Shown here piece after piece: positions 18,815 to 27,753 of a DNA stretch of 64,000 nucleotides (positions are counted from its first letter, which is position 1; each line of letters opens with the position of its first letter). The translations under genes and the position numbers were made by a program. Origin of the DNA: Atopsyche davidsoni (Eukaryota; Arthropoda; Insecta; Trichoptera; Hydrobiosidae); contig JAILWY010000027.1 in NCBI GenBank assembly GCA_022113835.1, positions 12,836,501-12,900,500 of the forward strand. The letters are read 5' to 3'. Under the pieces are notes generated by a model that ran no database searches, was not told where the DNA came from, and was given only the letters and a program-made list of their open reading frames with translations.

Positions 18815-21169
18815 TTATTGTACAATACAGGCATATTTATTTACAAAGTAATTCCTGCGTGGAAGCCGCGCAGGATCGTTTGCCCGTGCCGAACGATGCC
18901 GGGCGAGAATCTTCGTACGTGCCGAAACGGGGCCGGGCGAGAGATCGTTGATGCCGCTCCCGACACGCCGGCGGTTCTCAAGCGCGGCGCGTGCGGGCCG
19001 TGCATACAACGCCTGCGGGTCCGTGTACTGTGAGCGGTGGCCGCTCCGGCCCGCCGCTGTCAGCTTCCTTGCGTACCCTTTGCTGACATAATCTCCTATT
19101 TTTTCATGGTACGCATCGGACAGAACTGGGTCGGCTCTGAGCTTACGCTCCAGCACCATCAGTCGGTTCAGAGCACAAGCCCGGTTGTCGGGTAGGTGGG
19201 TGTCCCCATCCTTCCACAGGAGTCCTGTCTCCCAGCGTCCTGATTTCAACTGGCGCGTGGTAGCCGCCATTATGGCTCGAGCTCTCTTTTCTTCGGCGCA
19301 CTCTGCCCGAGAGAAGGGCGTGACTCCTAGTGAGTCGATTGCGAAGCTTTTCTTAACTAACTCATTTAGTTGATCTTCCCGCTCGGTGGTTAGGGTGACG
19401 TGGTAGCTACTCTGAGTCTGACCCCTTCCGTGAGCCACCCATCCCAGCGACGTGTGAGACAGGATGCAGGCGTCGCTTGTTGTCTCTTTCAGCTCTCGGG
19501 TGACGATGAGGTGGGCGTTGTCCATGCCTATCAGCAGTCGTGGTCTGATGTCTCGGCCGCCCGTCCGGGTCGTCTCGTCCTTGATCGTCTGTACTGGGAG
19601 CATGAGAGCCTTTACCGTGCATGCCTTCACGGTGTACTCTGCCGCGTCTCCCCGCACGCGGATCTTCACTATTTGGGACAGGCTGTCGGTGGTGCACATC
19701 CCACTGATGCCGTGGATCCGAATATCTTGGATCGGTCCCTTGGCCCCCACGCTCGCTGCAACGCTGCTGTCGATCAGCGTTATGGTGGATCCTTCGTCCA
19801 GGAGTGCGTGGACGTCCATGGATCCGGTAGGGCCGCTCACGGTCACGGGTATCACCTTGAGCAGGATGGAGTGTCCCTGCCGCCAGGTGTTGGCTACCGT
19901 GTTTCTTGGCTTCAGTTCGGTGTGCAGAAGGCGGTGATGTGGTCTGCTGCACCCATTCTCGCCGCATATTTTCCTGGTACAGTACCGCGATCGGTGGGCG
20001 GGCTCCAGACAGATGAAGCACCGATTGAGACGGTTCACGAGGTCCCAACGTTCCTGGGTGCTCTTCTTCGTGAAGACATTGCACTTGTCCATCCTGTGCT
20101 TTCCGGCTCTGCATATCGGGCATGCGTCCCGGTTGCGGTCTTCCCGGTGGTCATCGCGGCCATCCTGGTGGCGATACCCCCGGCTATCCTGTCGGCCATC
20201 CTGCCGGCCTTCTCCGCGACGGTCGTCGCGGTGTTCTTGCTCTGGTTCCTGAGCCTGGTCAGTTATCGCGAGCACGTGAGCGTCCTTACGCCCCCTTCCT
20301 GTGGTCCGCTTGCGGTCCAGACAACCCGCGAACGCTGCTCTCTCGCAGCCCTTGATCAGCCACTTACCTAGATCGGCAATGGTGGGCCTCTCTCCGTCTA
20401 TCGGCTTGTCAAAGAACTGTAGCATCCATGCATACTGCAGGAATTGAGGCAGCTTTGATACCATGGAGGTGAGCAAGTTTGGCATCCCCAGGTACCTGCT
20501 CCCTTCCTTTCCGATGGTAGCGACAAGGTTGTTGATCGCCACCGCGATTTCTATCACCTTGTCCACTCCGCTTCCCTCTTCCAGCCGCGGCATCCGTTGC
20601 ATGCTCTCCAGCATATTATTGACGATCGTGTCCCGATCGCCAAAGCGGATCCGCAGCGAGTCTATTATTTCCCCGACCCTCTCAGGATCGTTGAGCATTC
20701 CAGCGACGGCCAACCGTGCCTCGCCTTTCAGGGATTGGCACAATCTTATAAGATTCTCCGAATCCGTTATCGCGCACACTCTCGATGTTTGCTCCCATTG
20801 CGCAATGAATGTCGGCCAATCGATGGGATCACCGTTGAAGGGTGGTAAATCCTTCACGCCCGACTGTCTCGCCATGAAGGCCTCAATGTGCGAGATATCT
20901 TGGGTTGCGGTGTTCCGACTCTCGTCGCTCCGATGTAGCGGCGCGCCCTTTGCGGCCGTATCGGACGGGACGCTTCCCTTCGCCGGCTCGTCTGCAATGG
21001 TATGCAGTGGCGCGGGGGTGTGTTGACTGTTCTCGCTCATGACGGAACGCATTGCCTGCGTTATCGCCGTCATGAGCTGGGCCATGGGGTCGGTTTGTTG
21101 CACCCATGCCGCTGTTTGACGGTGTGGTTCCCTGGGACATTCTCCACTGTGAGCTGGGGAACTCTTCAA
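18815..21169 (-). CDS. BEL/Pao retrotransposon gag-protease ORF, truncated before RT (unit 1)
   Basis: The frame is 784 codons long from a TTG; the first ATG is codon 29 (21085), giving 756 residues. Visible parts, numbered from the TTG: a BEL/Pao gag domain (about 105-285, with LPPFNGDPIDW); a charged Asp/Arg/Gln linker (305-348); two CX2CX4HX4C zinc knuckles (350-363 and 384-397); a further Cys/His cluster (402-416); and an A17-type aspartic protease (about 453-585) with catalytic Asp458 in LLDEGS. The stretch at about 600-702 is the conserved region leading into reverse transcriptase. After about residue 703 the similarity stops and the frame runs through rearranged sequence to a stop. RT, RNase H and integrase are absent, so the element cannot move by itself. 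The ORF is much more GC-rich than its surroundings. It is an LTR-retrotransposon remnant that has stayed open in all copies. Confidence 0.9.
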   Translation of the reverse strand: MKSSPAHSGECPREPHRQTAAWVQQTDPMAQLMTAITQAMRSVMSENSQHTPAPLHTIADEPAKGSVPSDTAAKGAPLHRSDESRNTATQDISHIEAFMARQSGVKDLPPFNGDPIDWPTFIAQWEQTSRVCAITDSENLIRLCQSLKGEARLAVAGMLNDPERVGEIIDSLRIRFGDRDTIVNNMLESMQRMPRLEEGSGVDKVIEIAVAINNLVATIGKEGSRYLGMPNLLTSMVSKLPQFLQYAWMLQFFDKPIDGERPTIADLGKWLIKGCERAAFAGCLDRKRTTGRGRKDAHVLAITDQAQEPEQEHRDDRRGEGRQDGRQDSRGYRHQDGRDDHREDRNRDACPICRAGKHRMDKCNVFTKKSTQERWDLVNRLNRCFICLEPAHRSRYCTRKICGENGCSRPHHRLLHTELKPRNTVANTWRQGHSILLKVIPVTVSGPTGSMDVHALLDEGSTITLIDSSVAASVGAKGPIQDIRIHGISGMCTTDSLSQIVKIRVRGDAAEYTVKACTVKALMLPVQTIKDETTRTGGRDIRPRLLIGMDNAHLIVTRELKETTSDACILSHTSLGWVAHGRGQTQSSYHVTLTTEREDQLNELVKKSFAIDSLGVTPFSRAECAEEKRARAIMAATTRQLKSGRWETGLLWKDGDTHLPDNRACALNRLMVLERKLRADPVLSDAYHEKIGDYVSKGYARKLTAAGRSGHRSQYTDPQALYARPARAALENRRRVGSGINDLSPGPVSARTKILARHRSARANDPARLPRRNYFVNKYACIVQ

Positions 21170-21203
21170 GGAATAATGTACAGTCTAGTCTAGTTGTTAA
21201 CAT

Positions 21204-21821
21204 ATATATTTAAATAGTTCAGTTTGTATTCACTTATAGCTGAAGAAATAATAGCAACTGAGCAAGTTTACCATACAATTTCATTTGCATAATTGCATTC
21301 TTTTTTGTCAAGCACATGGTGAAATTACATAAGTATAATTATTCCTATCAATAAAATCCTTTAGGATAAGATTTCCACAGCAGAATATTTCAAAATAAAT
21401 CTGTTTAAAAACCAGATAACTATTAAAACATCTCAGACCCTTTGATTTTTTCTAAGCTCCATCTTTCTAAAAATGTCTACCCCATAGCTATCTTTCTCTA
21501 ACATTTACCCCTTTCTTCTATACCTCTATAAAGTTATGATATTTTTGATGAATTAATGGTGAATCAAAGATGTTAGTTATAATCATAAGAAAAAATTAAC
21601 TTGAAATACTTTTTAATGATAAACATAAAATTTTACATTTTTGCTTTTATGGACGTTTTTATATACTTAAAACAGAACCCGGTGATATCAAAACTCTTAA
21701 GATTCCAAGTTCCCTATAGGAGTATTTTTCCATGCTTAAAATGTGTAGATATTTTTGGCCATACAGTATAAAAACATAATACACATTATACGGGACGTAT
21801 AAAGACTGTATTTATTTATAG
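21204..21821. other. AT-rich spacer between gag ORF and right arm (unit 1)
   Basis: About 600 bases of AT-rich sequence without LTR ends or a primer-binding site, although a 5' LTR would be expected on this side of a complete BEL element. Equivalent stretches recur at 35817-36434 and 50430-51047. Confidence 0.5.
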
Positions 21822-23229
21822 GTAACTTGCCTGTGAGAACGAGATCTTATGCGATATGAAGAACCCGCAGGAGAGTCATCAGGGCGCAGTCGTTTCACAT
21901 CATGTGTGTGAGCGAGACCTTGAACGAGAGCGAGTTGAGGAGTGGTGCCTCTTACGCGTGCGCGGCATCTGAAATTATTTAATAAAAAATTGTAATTTAA
22001 AATAATTTTATGTTGTACATGAGAATAAATAAACATATTTGTATCATGTAATACTGTGAATATAAATGCTCCTGGAGCTAGTTTACTAAGCAAATGGAGA
22101 CATACTACACTTTTATATGTTTTAACATATTATTTTAAAGTTAAACCGCTATTAACATTAAAAAAAAAAAACTCCCAAAATAAAGGGATGCTATTGGCTA
22201 CCCGAAAGTTGGTGGCGCGATTAGTTGCTGTATGTGTAGAGGTCTTTATAATCCAGTAATGATCAATATATAAGTTAAATGCAGGGTAAATAAATGTTCA
22301 TATAATAAATTTTAAAAGAAAGTTTTACGAATTCTCATTTATAAAAATTACATTTAAATGTGATAAAATTGAAGAATATGTTGTTGTTAATCGAATTTAC
22401 TTGTATTTATGAGTATAAGTTGAACAAAGTTAACAATAACTAACTAAAGTCATCAAATGATAAACTAACAAACAAAATGCAGTTTTTACCTTGACTGAAC
22501 TATTATTTCGTAAAATGATAGTGTATAAAATATAATATGCTACACAAATTGCAATAATTTATTCTCCCTGAGAACAGTAACTCTACCTAGTAATTATTGA
22601 TAAATCAAGGTCATCACTCATCACAATTCTTGCTAGCTAGTTTTGCATCGTACAAATGTGGTCAAAATATATTAGGTTTCTATATATTCTTCAATATAAT
22701 AACCATTGCAATAAAAAAAATAGCTCATTTTATGGGTAAAGATTGAAAAATGGTTAGGTTGTTGGGACGGGTAATTTAGAAATAAAAAGAAAAATAAAAT
22801 CAATACTGATGAAACATGTGCATTCAGTATTTTTTTACCATGTAAATTCAATCACAATACGTGCAAAAAGATTAATAATAGAAAGCTTGTTTTTCACGTT
22901 AATATCTATCGGATACTTAGTGGTCATTAGACTTGGGAATTGGAATCGGACAGCAGGGACAAGGTCAGGCATTGCAGGTTTTACGTTTAAGTATTATCGA
23001 TTAAAACTCCATCGTACTTTTCTAGAAGACAGATTTATTGAGAACTGCTCTCTGCGGATGAAAAAAATACGTCTAGAGACCAAAACGGAATAGGAAGCGG
23101 ACACAACCTCAAAAATAGCACACGTTACTCGGGTCAAGAAAACTGAACATCAACCACTGCATTTTTAGATTGAATATGTTTGCTGAATACTTTTACGAAA
23201 ACACCCGAAATAAAAATTAGAGATAAAAC
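21822..23229 (-). repeat. Inverted-repeat right arm, unit 1
   Basis: This is the reverse complement of the left arm without the 523-bp insertion. It has A at 22596, complementary to T at 17521. The outer end at 23229 is sharp: sequence beyond it is unrelated to that beyond 16365. The spacer between arms is 3,524 bp. Confidence 0.95.
21831..21968 (-). pseudogene. RS exon, frameshifted copy (right arm, unit 1)
   Basis: This is the 138-bp inverted counterpart of 18149-18288, with the same acceptor and GC-type donor. It has lost two bases in the cacacatatgatg word, which puts a TGA in the RS frame after the RSRSRSH stretch. It also has five substitutions, one changing the first codon from ATA to ATG. 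The RS frame is therefore broken here. A longer chance ORF crosses the exon in mixed frames. Confidence 0.7.
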
Positions 23230-23284
23230 TTAAAATAAAATAAAATTTACTCTACTTATTTTATTATTCACTTGAACAGACTTT

Positions 23285-23412
23285 TTGAAAGGCTGTAAAT
23301 TACAAAAACTTCACTTCATACGGCAGCACAAGGTTGGCTATGATTATGAATTTTGAATTTCAACCACAAACCCACGTACTTTGAAAGGCTCTAAATTACA
23401 AAAACTTCACTT
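23285..23412 (+). repeat. 32-bp direct repeat pair (unit 1)
   Basis: The 32 bases at 23285-23316 and 23381-23412 are the same except for one base (ggctgtaaat versus ggctctaaat). They lie 96 bases apart just outside the right arm, leading into the A/T minisatellite. Confidence 0.85.
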
Positions 23413-23418
23413 TGAAAA

Positions 23419-23620
23419 CACTTTTAAAATACTTTTAAATTCACTTTTAAAACACTTTTAAATTCACTTTTAAAACACTTTTAAATTCACTTTTAAAAAA
23501 ATACTTTTAAATTCACTTTTTAAAAAATACTTTTAAATTCACTTTTTAAAAAATACTTTTAAATTCACTTTTTAAAAAATACTTTTAAATTCACTTTTAA
23601 AACACTTTTAAATTCACTTT
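23419..23620. repeat. TTTTAAATTCAC minisatellite (unit 1)
   Basis: About eight copies of a 22-28-bp unit built on cacttttaaattcacttttaa, with length variation in the A-run between copies. TTTTAAA is self-complementary, so both strands look alike. The tract is the same length in units 1-3. Confidence 0.9.
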
Positions 23621-24411
23621 ACTTGATTCTTTATTCCTTGAAGAGTTATTGGAGAGAATAATTAGTAGATTAATATGTCTCATGCAGTTGCAACGATCAC
23701 GATGTGTAACTCAAATAAAAATTATTGTTTCACATTTATTACAAATGAAGCCTTAAATTAATTGATAACTTTATCGATAAACCAGTTCATTTCATCAGGA
23801 GTAAGCATTATCTTTCGAAATGCCAATAAATATATTATATAATTTTACAATCTTTCATATTCAGTAATGAAGGAATTGAAAATTTAAACCTTGAAATCAG
23901 TTTTTATTTATCGACTGTGGTTATAATATTTTAAATAAAAGTTGGAAATATCAAACAAACTTTGTTTGATAATACCAACGTAGTTAACACGAAACCTAAA
24001 CCGGTCACTAATAAAATTTTGATTTGAAAAACATTTGAAAAAATCACCAAAATATTTTATTCAAAATAATAATATAAAGTTCCACCATGTAGTTTTTGTC
24101 AAAAATATTGAATATAACTATGGTTAGGTACAACTAAATATGATAATCAAATATTTTCATGATAGACAAAGAACATATGTTTCAGAATATGTTTTTTTTT
24201 AATATTGAAGTTATATGAATTGTATTTAGATTATTTAATTTTCCTTGTTTGCGTATGTATAAGGATTGTGCATAATTTGTATAATGTATAGCAGGCATGG
24301 TGGCAACATTATGGATGTTCGGCAATAATGCTTAGCTTATATGTTGCATAATTTATATTAATTTCAATGATCTTTCCTGCTGTGCCTTGATATTCTTTAT
24401 TCAGTGAAGCG
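23621..24411. other. AT-rich interval, nothing recognised (unit 1)
   Basis: About 0.8 kb of AT-rich sequence with no ORF or transposon end that I can support. It recurs in units 2 and 3. Confidence 0.5.
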
Positions 24412-24516
24412 CTTCAGCGCCATCTATTGTATTAATCATTCGTTCATTTATTTGACCGCGAAACTTTCCCCATAGATGACTTTAGTGTACATAAATATAA
24501 GTGACTTTACCATGAC
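24412..24516 (+). repeat. 105-bp repeat B (unit 1)
   Basis: This is an exact copy of 18493-18597. It is followed by ccttctaaat rather than by retroelement sequence, so it shows the 105-bp block can exist independently of the BEL remnant. Confidence 0.9.
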
Positions 24517-25014
24517 CCTTCTAAATAATAATAAAAAATCAATTTAATTTTAGTTCTGAGAGGTCATTTCTAGTTTTATAACAGATTCTTTTATCCAAAT
24601 ATAGAAAAATTATAATTATTTTATATTGTTTCATGTATATCTAATTATTGGCTATATTAAATTGATGTTTATTGCAAACAATGCTAGATGGAAACCATAA
24701 GTGAATATAAGGAATGAACTGTTCTTATCATTTTATTTAACATTATAATTTTTAAAAGATTATGATAAATCCTATGTATTAATAGTTCTTATAAACTTTG
24801 ACAAAAAACTTGTTTTTACCAAAAGCTATAGTTACGTAATGTTACAACAATTTCACAATGTATTGATTAGTTCTATGAAATCTAAATATATCGAATACTT
24901 CTGGATTTCTATAAAACTGTTGGATAATATATGAGCTGTCAATAACACAGCAGAGCAATAATTATTTTTTGCAATCATTTAATTTGGAATTCTGCAAACA
25001 TTGACCTTGACTAA

Positions 25015-25126
25015 GACCCGACCGCCACCGAGCAGACTGTACATAATCTCCCGCCCTCTCAATTTTCTATACCAATGAGCATTTCTCGTGTTTCCGCCTT
25101 CCTATTTGGTCGGTGCTGTCAGTGTG
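25015..25126 (+). promoter_or_regulatory. Second promoter-like island (unit 1)
   Basis: A GC-richer block holds a GC box-like cccgccc, a CCAAT box in taccaatgag, a CArG-like cctatttgg and a TCAGT initiator motif in ctgtcagtgtg at about 25119-25123. TCAGT is the common arthropod initiator. The arrangement is that of a compact TATA-less promoter. It is a prediction from motifs only. Confidence 0.4.
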
Positions 25127-25252
25127 ATGAATGAAATACAATATTTAAATGAACTACTGTTAGGCACTGGAAAAAAACTGCTGCCTATTCTACTTGTGGA
25201 TAATTACATGCCGGATCAGATATGCTTAAGTCCCCAGCTTAATTGTGATTAA
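25127..25252 (+). CDS. 41-codon ORF directly after an initiator motif (unit 1)
   Basis: The ATG lies only a few bases after the TCAGT motif. The frame encodes 41 residues beginning MNEIQYLNELLLGTGKK, followed by a hydrophobic stretch and a Cys-containing C-terminus, and ends at TAA. No signal peptide or domain is recognised. Its position just after a promoter-like island is the only argument that it is expressed. Confidence 0.25.
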   Translation: MNEIQYLNELLLGTGKKLLPILLVDNYMPDQICLSPQLNCD

Positions 25253-27276
25253 GTGTTTTGAGTGAGATAGCTCATACTGATTTGTCTTGATAATTCAAAA
25301 ATTTTAATGGATATCTACAATTATTAGTTACTGGCGATGGAAGCTAAATTTTTGTGAATAATGACAATGAATTTCTATGAACATAATTGTAGGTTTTAAT
25401 TGAGTTTTTAAATTCTTTCAATGCTTAAGCAGCCAAATGTGAGTATTTTCAAGTACTGTTAATAAACTTTTATTTTTAAATAATTTTTTCTCTTCGATCT
25501 TCAACGTTACCATATAATGTGGGGGTAATTTATCTTTTTAGTTGTTTTAAGCCCAGCGCATCTTTTGGTTTTAAAGCTATTATTTTATAGCTAATTGAGT
25601 ATATGTAAACAAAACCAATTTACTAAGTAAATAAAAATTTGGCTCCCAATTTTTTTTTATGTGTCTTGAGGGAAGGAGTGCTTCATAAGCCATTCATTTT
25701 TTAAATTAAAATTTCTTATAAATATTTTATTTTTGGTGAAGGGTTATGAAGCGGGTATTTGTAAAAAAAACCACCATAATATTGTTCTATTATATTCTTA
25801 AAAAATGTTTGTTTTGTTTGCAATAAATTTAAACAATCATCTACATACACATGAAAATGATAATGTAAAAAAAATAAAAATACTGAGAAAGACATGAAAT
25901 TTTTAAACATTATTTTTATAATATGAAGTGACCTCAAGGTGATGCCCCAAATATTCCAAACCGAGCTGGACTTTGACATTTATGCAATGGTCCATTACTT
26001 CACCGATTTTCACAACTTTTCTATTTTGACTGGTGCTTATGGCACTGAGGATAAAAAAGAAATTATCACTGATTAACATCAGGTTTATGGAGAGTATTTT
26101 GAAATCAGCTAGATTTGTTTTTATTTTATGTGTTTTTTTTCTTTTGAGTGTCCGAACTTGCTACATTAAATTAATATAAATGGTGTGGGTTGATCGCCTC
26201 AGCATTGGAATGAAATATCAGAATGTTTACGATTAAAACAGAAACAAGTTATGATAGCATTAAACATAAACTTTAATTTATTATTGCTATTCTGTAAATA
26301 ATGATTATTTCAGAATGTACTGCTATAAACACCACAAAATGGCTGTTTTGTTAAACCTCAAGTGTCATGTGACCGGGCGCGTGGCGTGCCTTAAGAGAAT
26401 GTGGGTGCATTTTGCTATTACTGGCTCCAATATTAAAAATATATGAAATAATAAATTTGTATTTCAATTGATTGAATTGATGTATATATTTTTTAACGTT
26501 TCCAAGTTCACAACTTTTAATGTTTATTTTATGAAAATAGATCTCTATGAGAGTAGATAGATCAAAGAAATCCAATATTTAAATTCATATTATTAGGTTT
26601 TTATAGTACATTTTTCTAAAACCAACTTAGTTCTGATTAAATTAGATTGGCCGCTTTTGGAGTCAATTTCTGTAATCTGAAAAATTGTGCTCCACTGACT
26701 TTTCGGCCTCATCTGAACGAAGCCCAATAAAACCAAGTTTTACCAAATTGCTTTTATGTTTTATAAATAATTTGACATCCTATACATTTAATATCATCAA
26801 ATATAAAATTTTTTAGTATAATCAATCGTCCATAAATTTAGTTTTTTTTTTTTTTACATCCATTGGATATAGAGCACGTGCATACTAGCACCACAGTTAT
26901 TGTCAATTTCTTAGGTTCAAGATTTGTGTCCTATGTTTTACATATTAAATGTATACGTTTATTTCAAATTTTACGAGACGTACCGTTTTAATTTGATAAT
27001 TTTTTTTTCTCATTAGTCATATAACAGACCATCACAAAGTGACATATCCTTCTAAAAAATGTGTATTATACTGATAGTACAATTTAATGCCTACGTTTTT
27101 ATAAGCTCAGATTATCTTGTTATTTTTTTACAGTATAATTTTATGAGTTCCAAATATTCAAAGCTTTTTTCACACCACTACAGAAATGGATGTGATATTA
27201 ATATTGATTACAATATTATTAATCATCAAAGATGGATGCTTAGTATGTAACAATGGCGGCACGGCAATAAATCAGA
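25253..27276. other. AT-rich right part of the unit, nothing firmly recognised
   Basis: About 2 kb of AT-rich DNA. A GC-richer word cluster occurs near 26365-26405, and an AATAAA-containing block with gtgctccactgac near 26680-26735 could be a 3' end. Neither can be assigned. It recurs in units 2 and 3. Confidence 0.4.
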
Positions 27277-27362
27277 ATAATATAATGCCTGTCCTCGGCT
27301 GACGAGAGTGACGTGCCGACGTGGAGATTTTTCATGATGACACAAGTCCGTAACTCTTTTCT
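27277..27362 (+). repeat. 86-bp segment, internal copy (unit 1 end)
   Basis: This is the same 86 bases as 13055-13140, preceded here by caatggcggcacggcaataaatcag and followed by a further 391 bases before unit 2 starts. Confidence 0.9.
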
Positions 27363-27753
27363 GCGATGACATGTAGCTAATCTCATATGAACGTTGAATA
27401 TTGTATTATTTTACTCGCCAAATGATTGAGATGACTTTGCATATGGCTTTGCATAATGTTTACCGAATGATGACTTTCATGTTTTTGAAAAAATGGAGTA
27501 TAGGTACTAGTAGGTATGTAAAAATCTCACATTCGCAACTTTTATTTGTAAGCTTATTTTCAATGTCGTTTGACGAAGTCTCCTTCCGTAAAAATTGAAA
27601 ATGATCACACAAATTATGAAGCATTAAATTTATTGTATCCGCGTGCTTGAATTTTTGGGACGAGTTTTCTGCATTGCAGCCTCGCCGCTGCGCCCACAGA
27701 TGGCTCTAGAAGGCAAAACTTCATTTTTTTAAAAATAAAAACTCAGACATATT
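27363..27753 (+). other. 391-bp segment absent from the left array edge
   Basis: This stretch separates the 86-bp segment from the start of unit 2 and is missing between 13140 and 13141. It has an open frame at 27401-27598 and a GC-richer patch near 27670-27710. Its ends show no inverted repeats and no convincing target duplication, so it does not look like a transposon. Equivalent copies lie at 41976-42366 and 56589-56979. Confidence 0.8.

Larger units (their letters stand above)
13141..27753 (+). repeat. Tandem macrosatellite unit 1 (14,613 bp)
   Basis: This is the first full repeat. The sequence at 13141 recurs at 27754, 42367 and 56980, and every internal landmark recurs at the same spacing. 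Unit 1 differs from the others at its extreme left: G at 13347 (A in units 2-4) and T at 13515 (A in unit 2 at 28128, with the same cgcgatgccg word in units 3 and 4). At its left-arm marker base (17521) it has T, with the complementary A at 22596 in the right arm. Contents in order: AT-rich DNA, promoter-like block, inverted-repeat left arm, 105-bp repeat, retroelement remnant, right arm, minisatellite, second 105-bp repeat, second promoter-like island, AT-rich DNA and the 86-bp segment. Confidence 0.97.

Noticed and set aside
19400..20371. 323-codon plus-strand ORF across the retroelement
   Set aside because: It is antisense to the gag-protease ORF, whose zinc knuckles and protease motif are unmistakable. 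The opposite frame is open because of GC-rich codon use. The same applies to the 157-, 187- and 238-codon shadows and their copies in other units.
21085..21169. TTG at 21169 as the true start of the gag ORF
   Set aside because: Eukaryotic initiation at TTG is unlikely and an in-frame TAG lies just upstream. The first ATG (21085) is preferred.
27277..27362. 86-bp segment as a C/D snoRNA (ATGATGA word present)
   Set aside because: The CTGA word precedes rather than follows the box C-like word, and no terminal stem brings the boxes together.
27363..27753. 391-bp segment as a transposon insertion
   Set aside because: Its ends lack inverted repeats and a target duplication, and it has no transposon-like features. 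A deletion at the left array edge explains it better.
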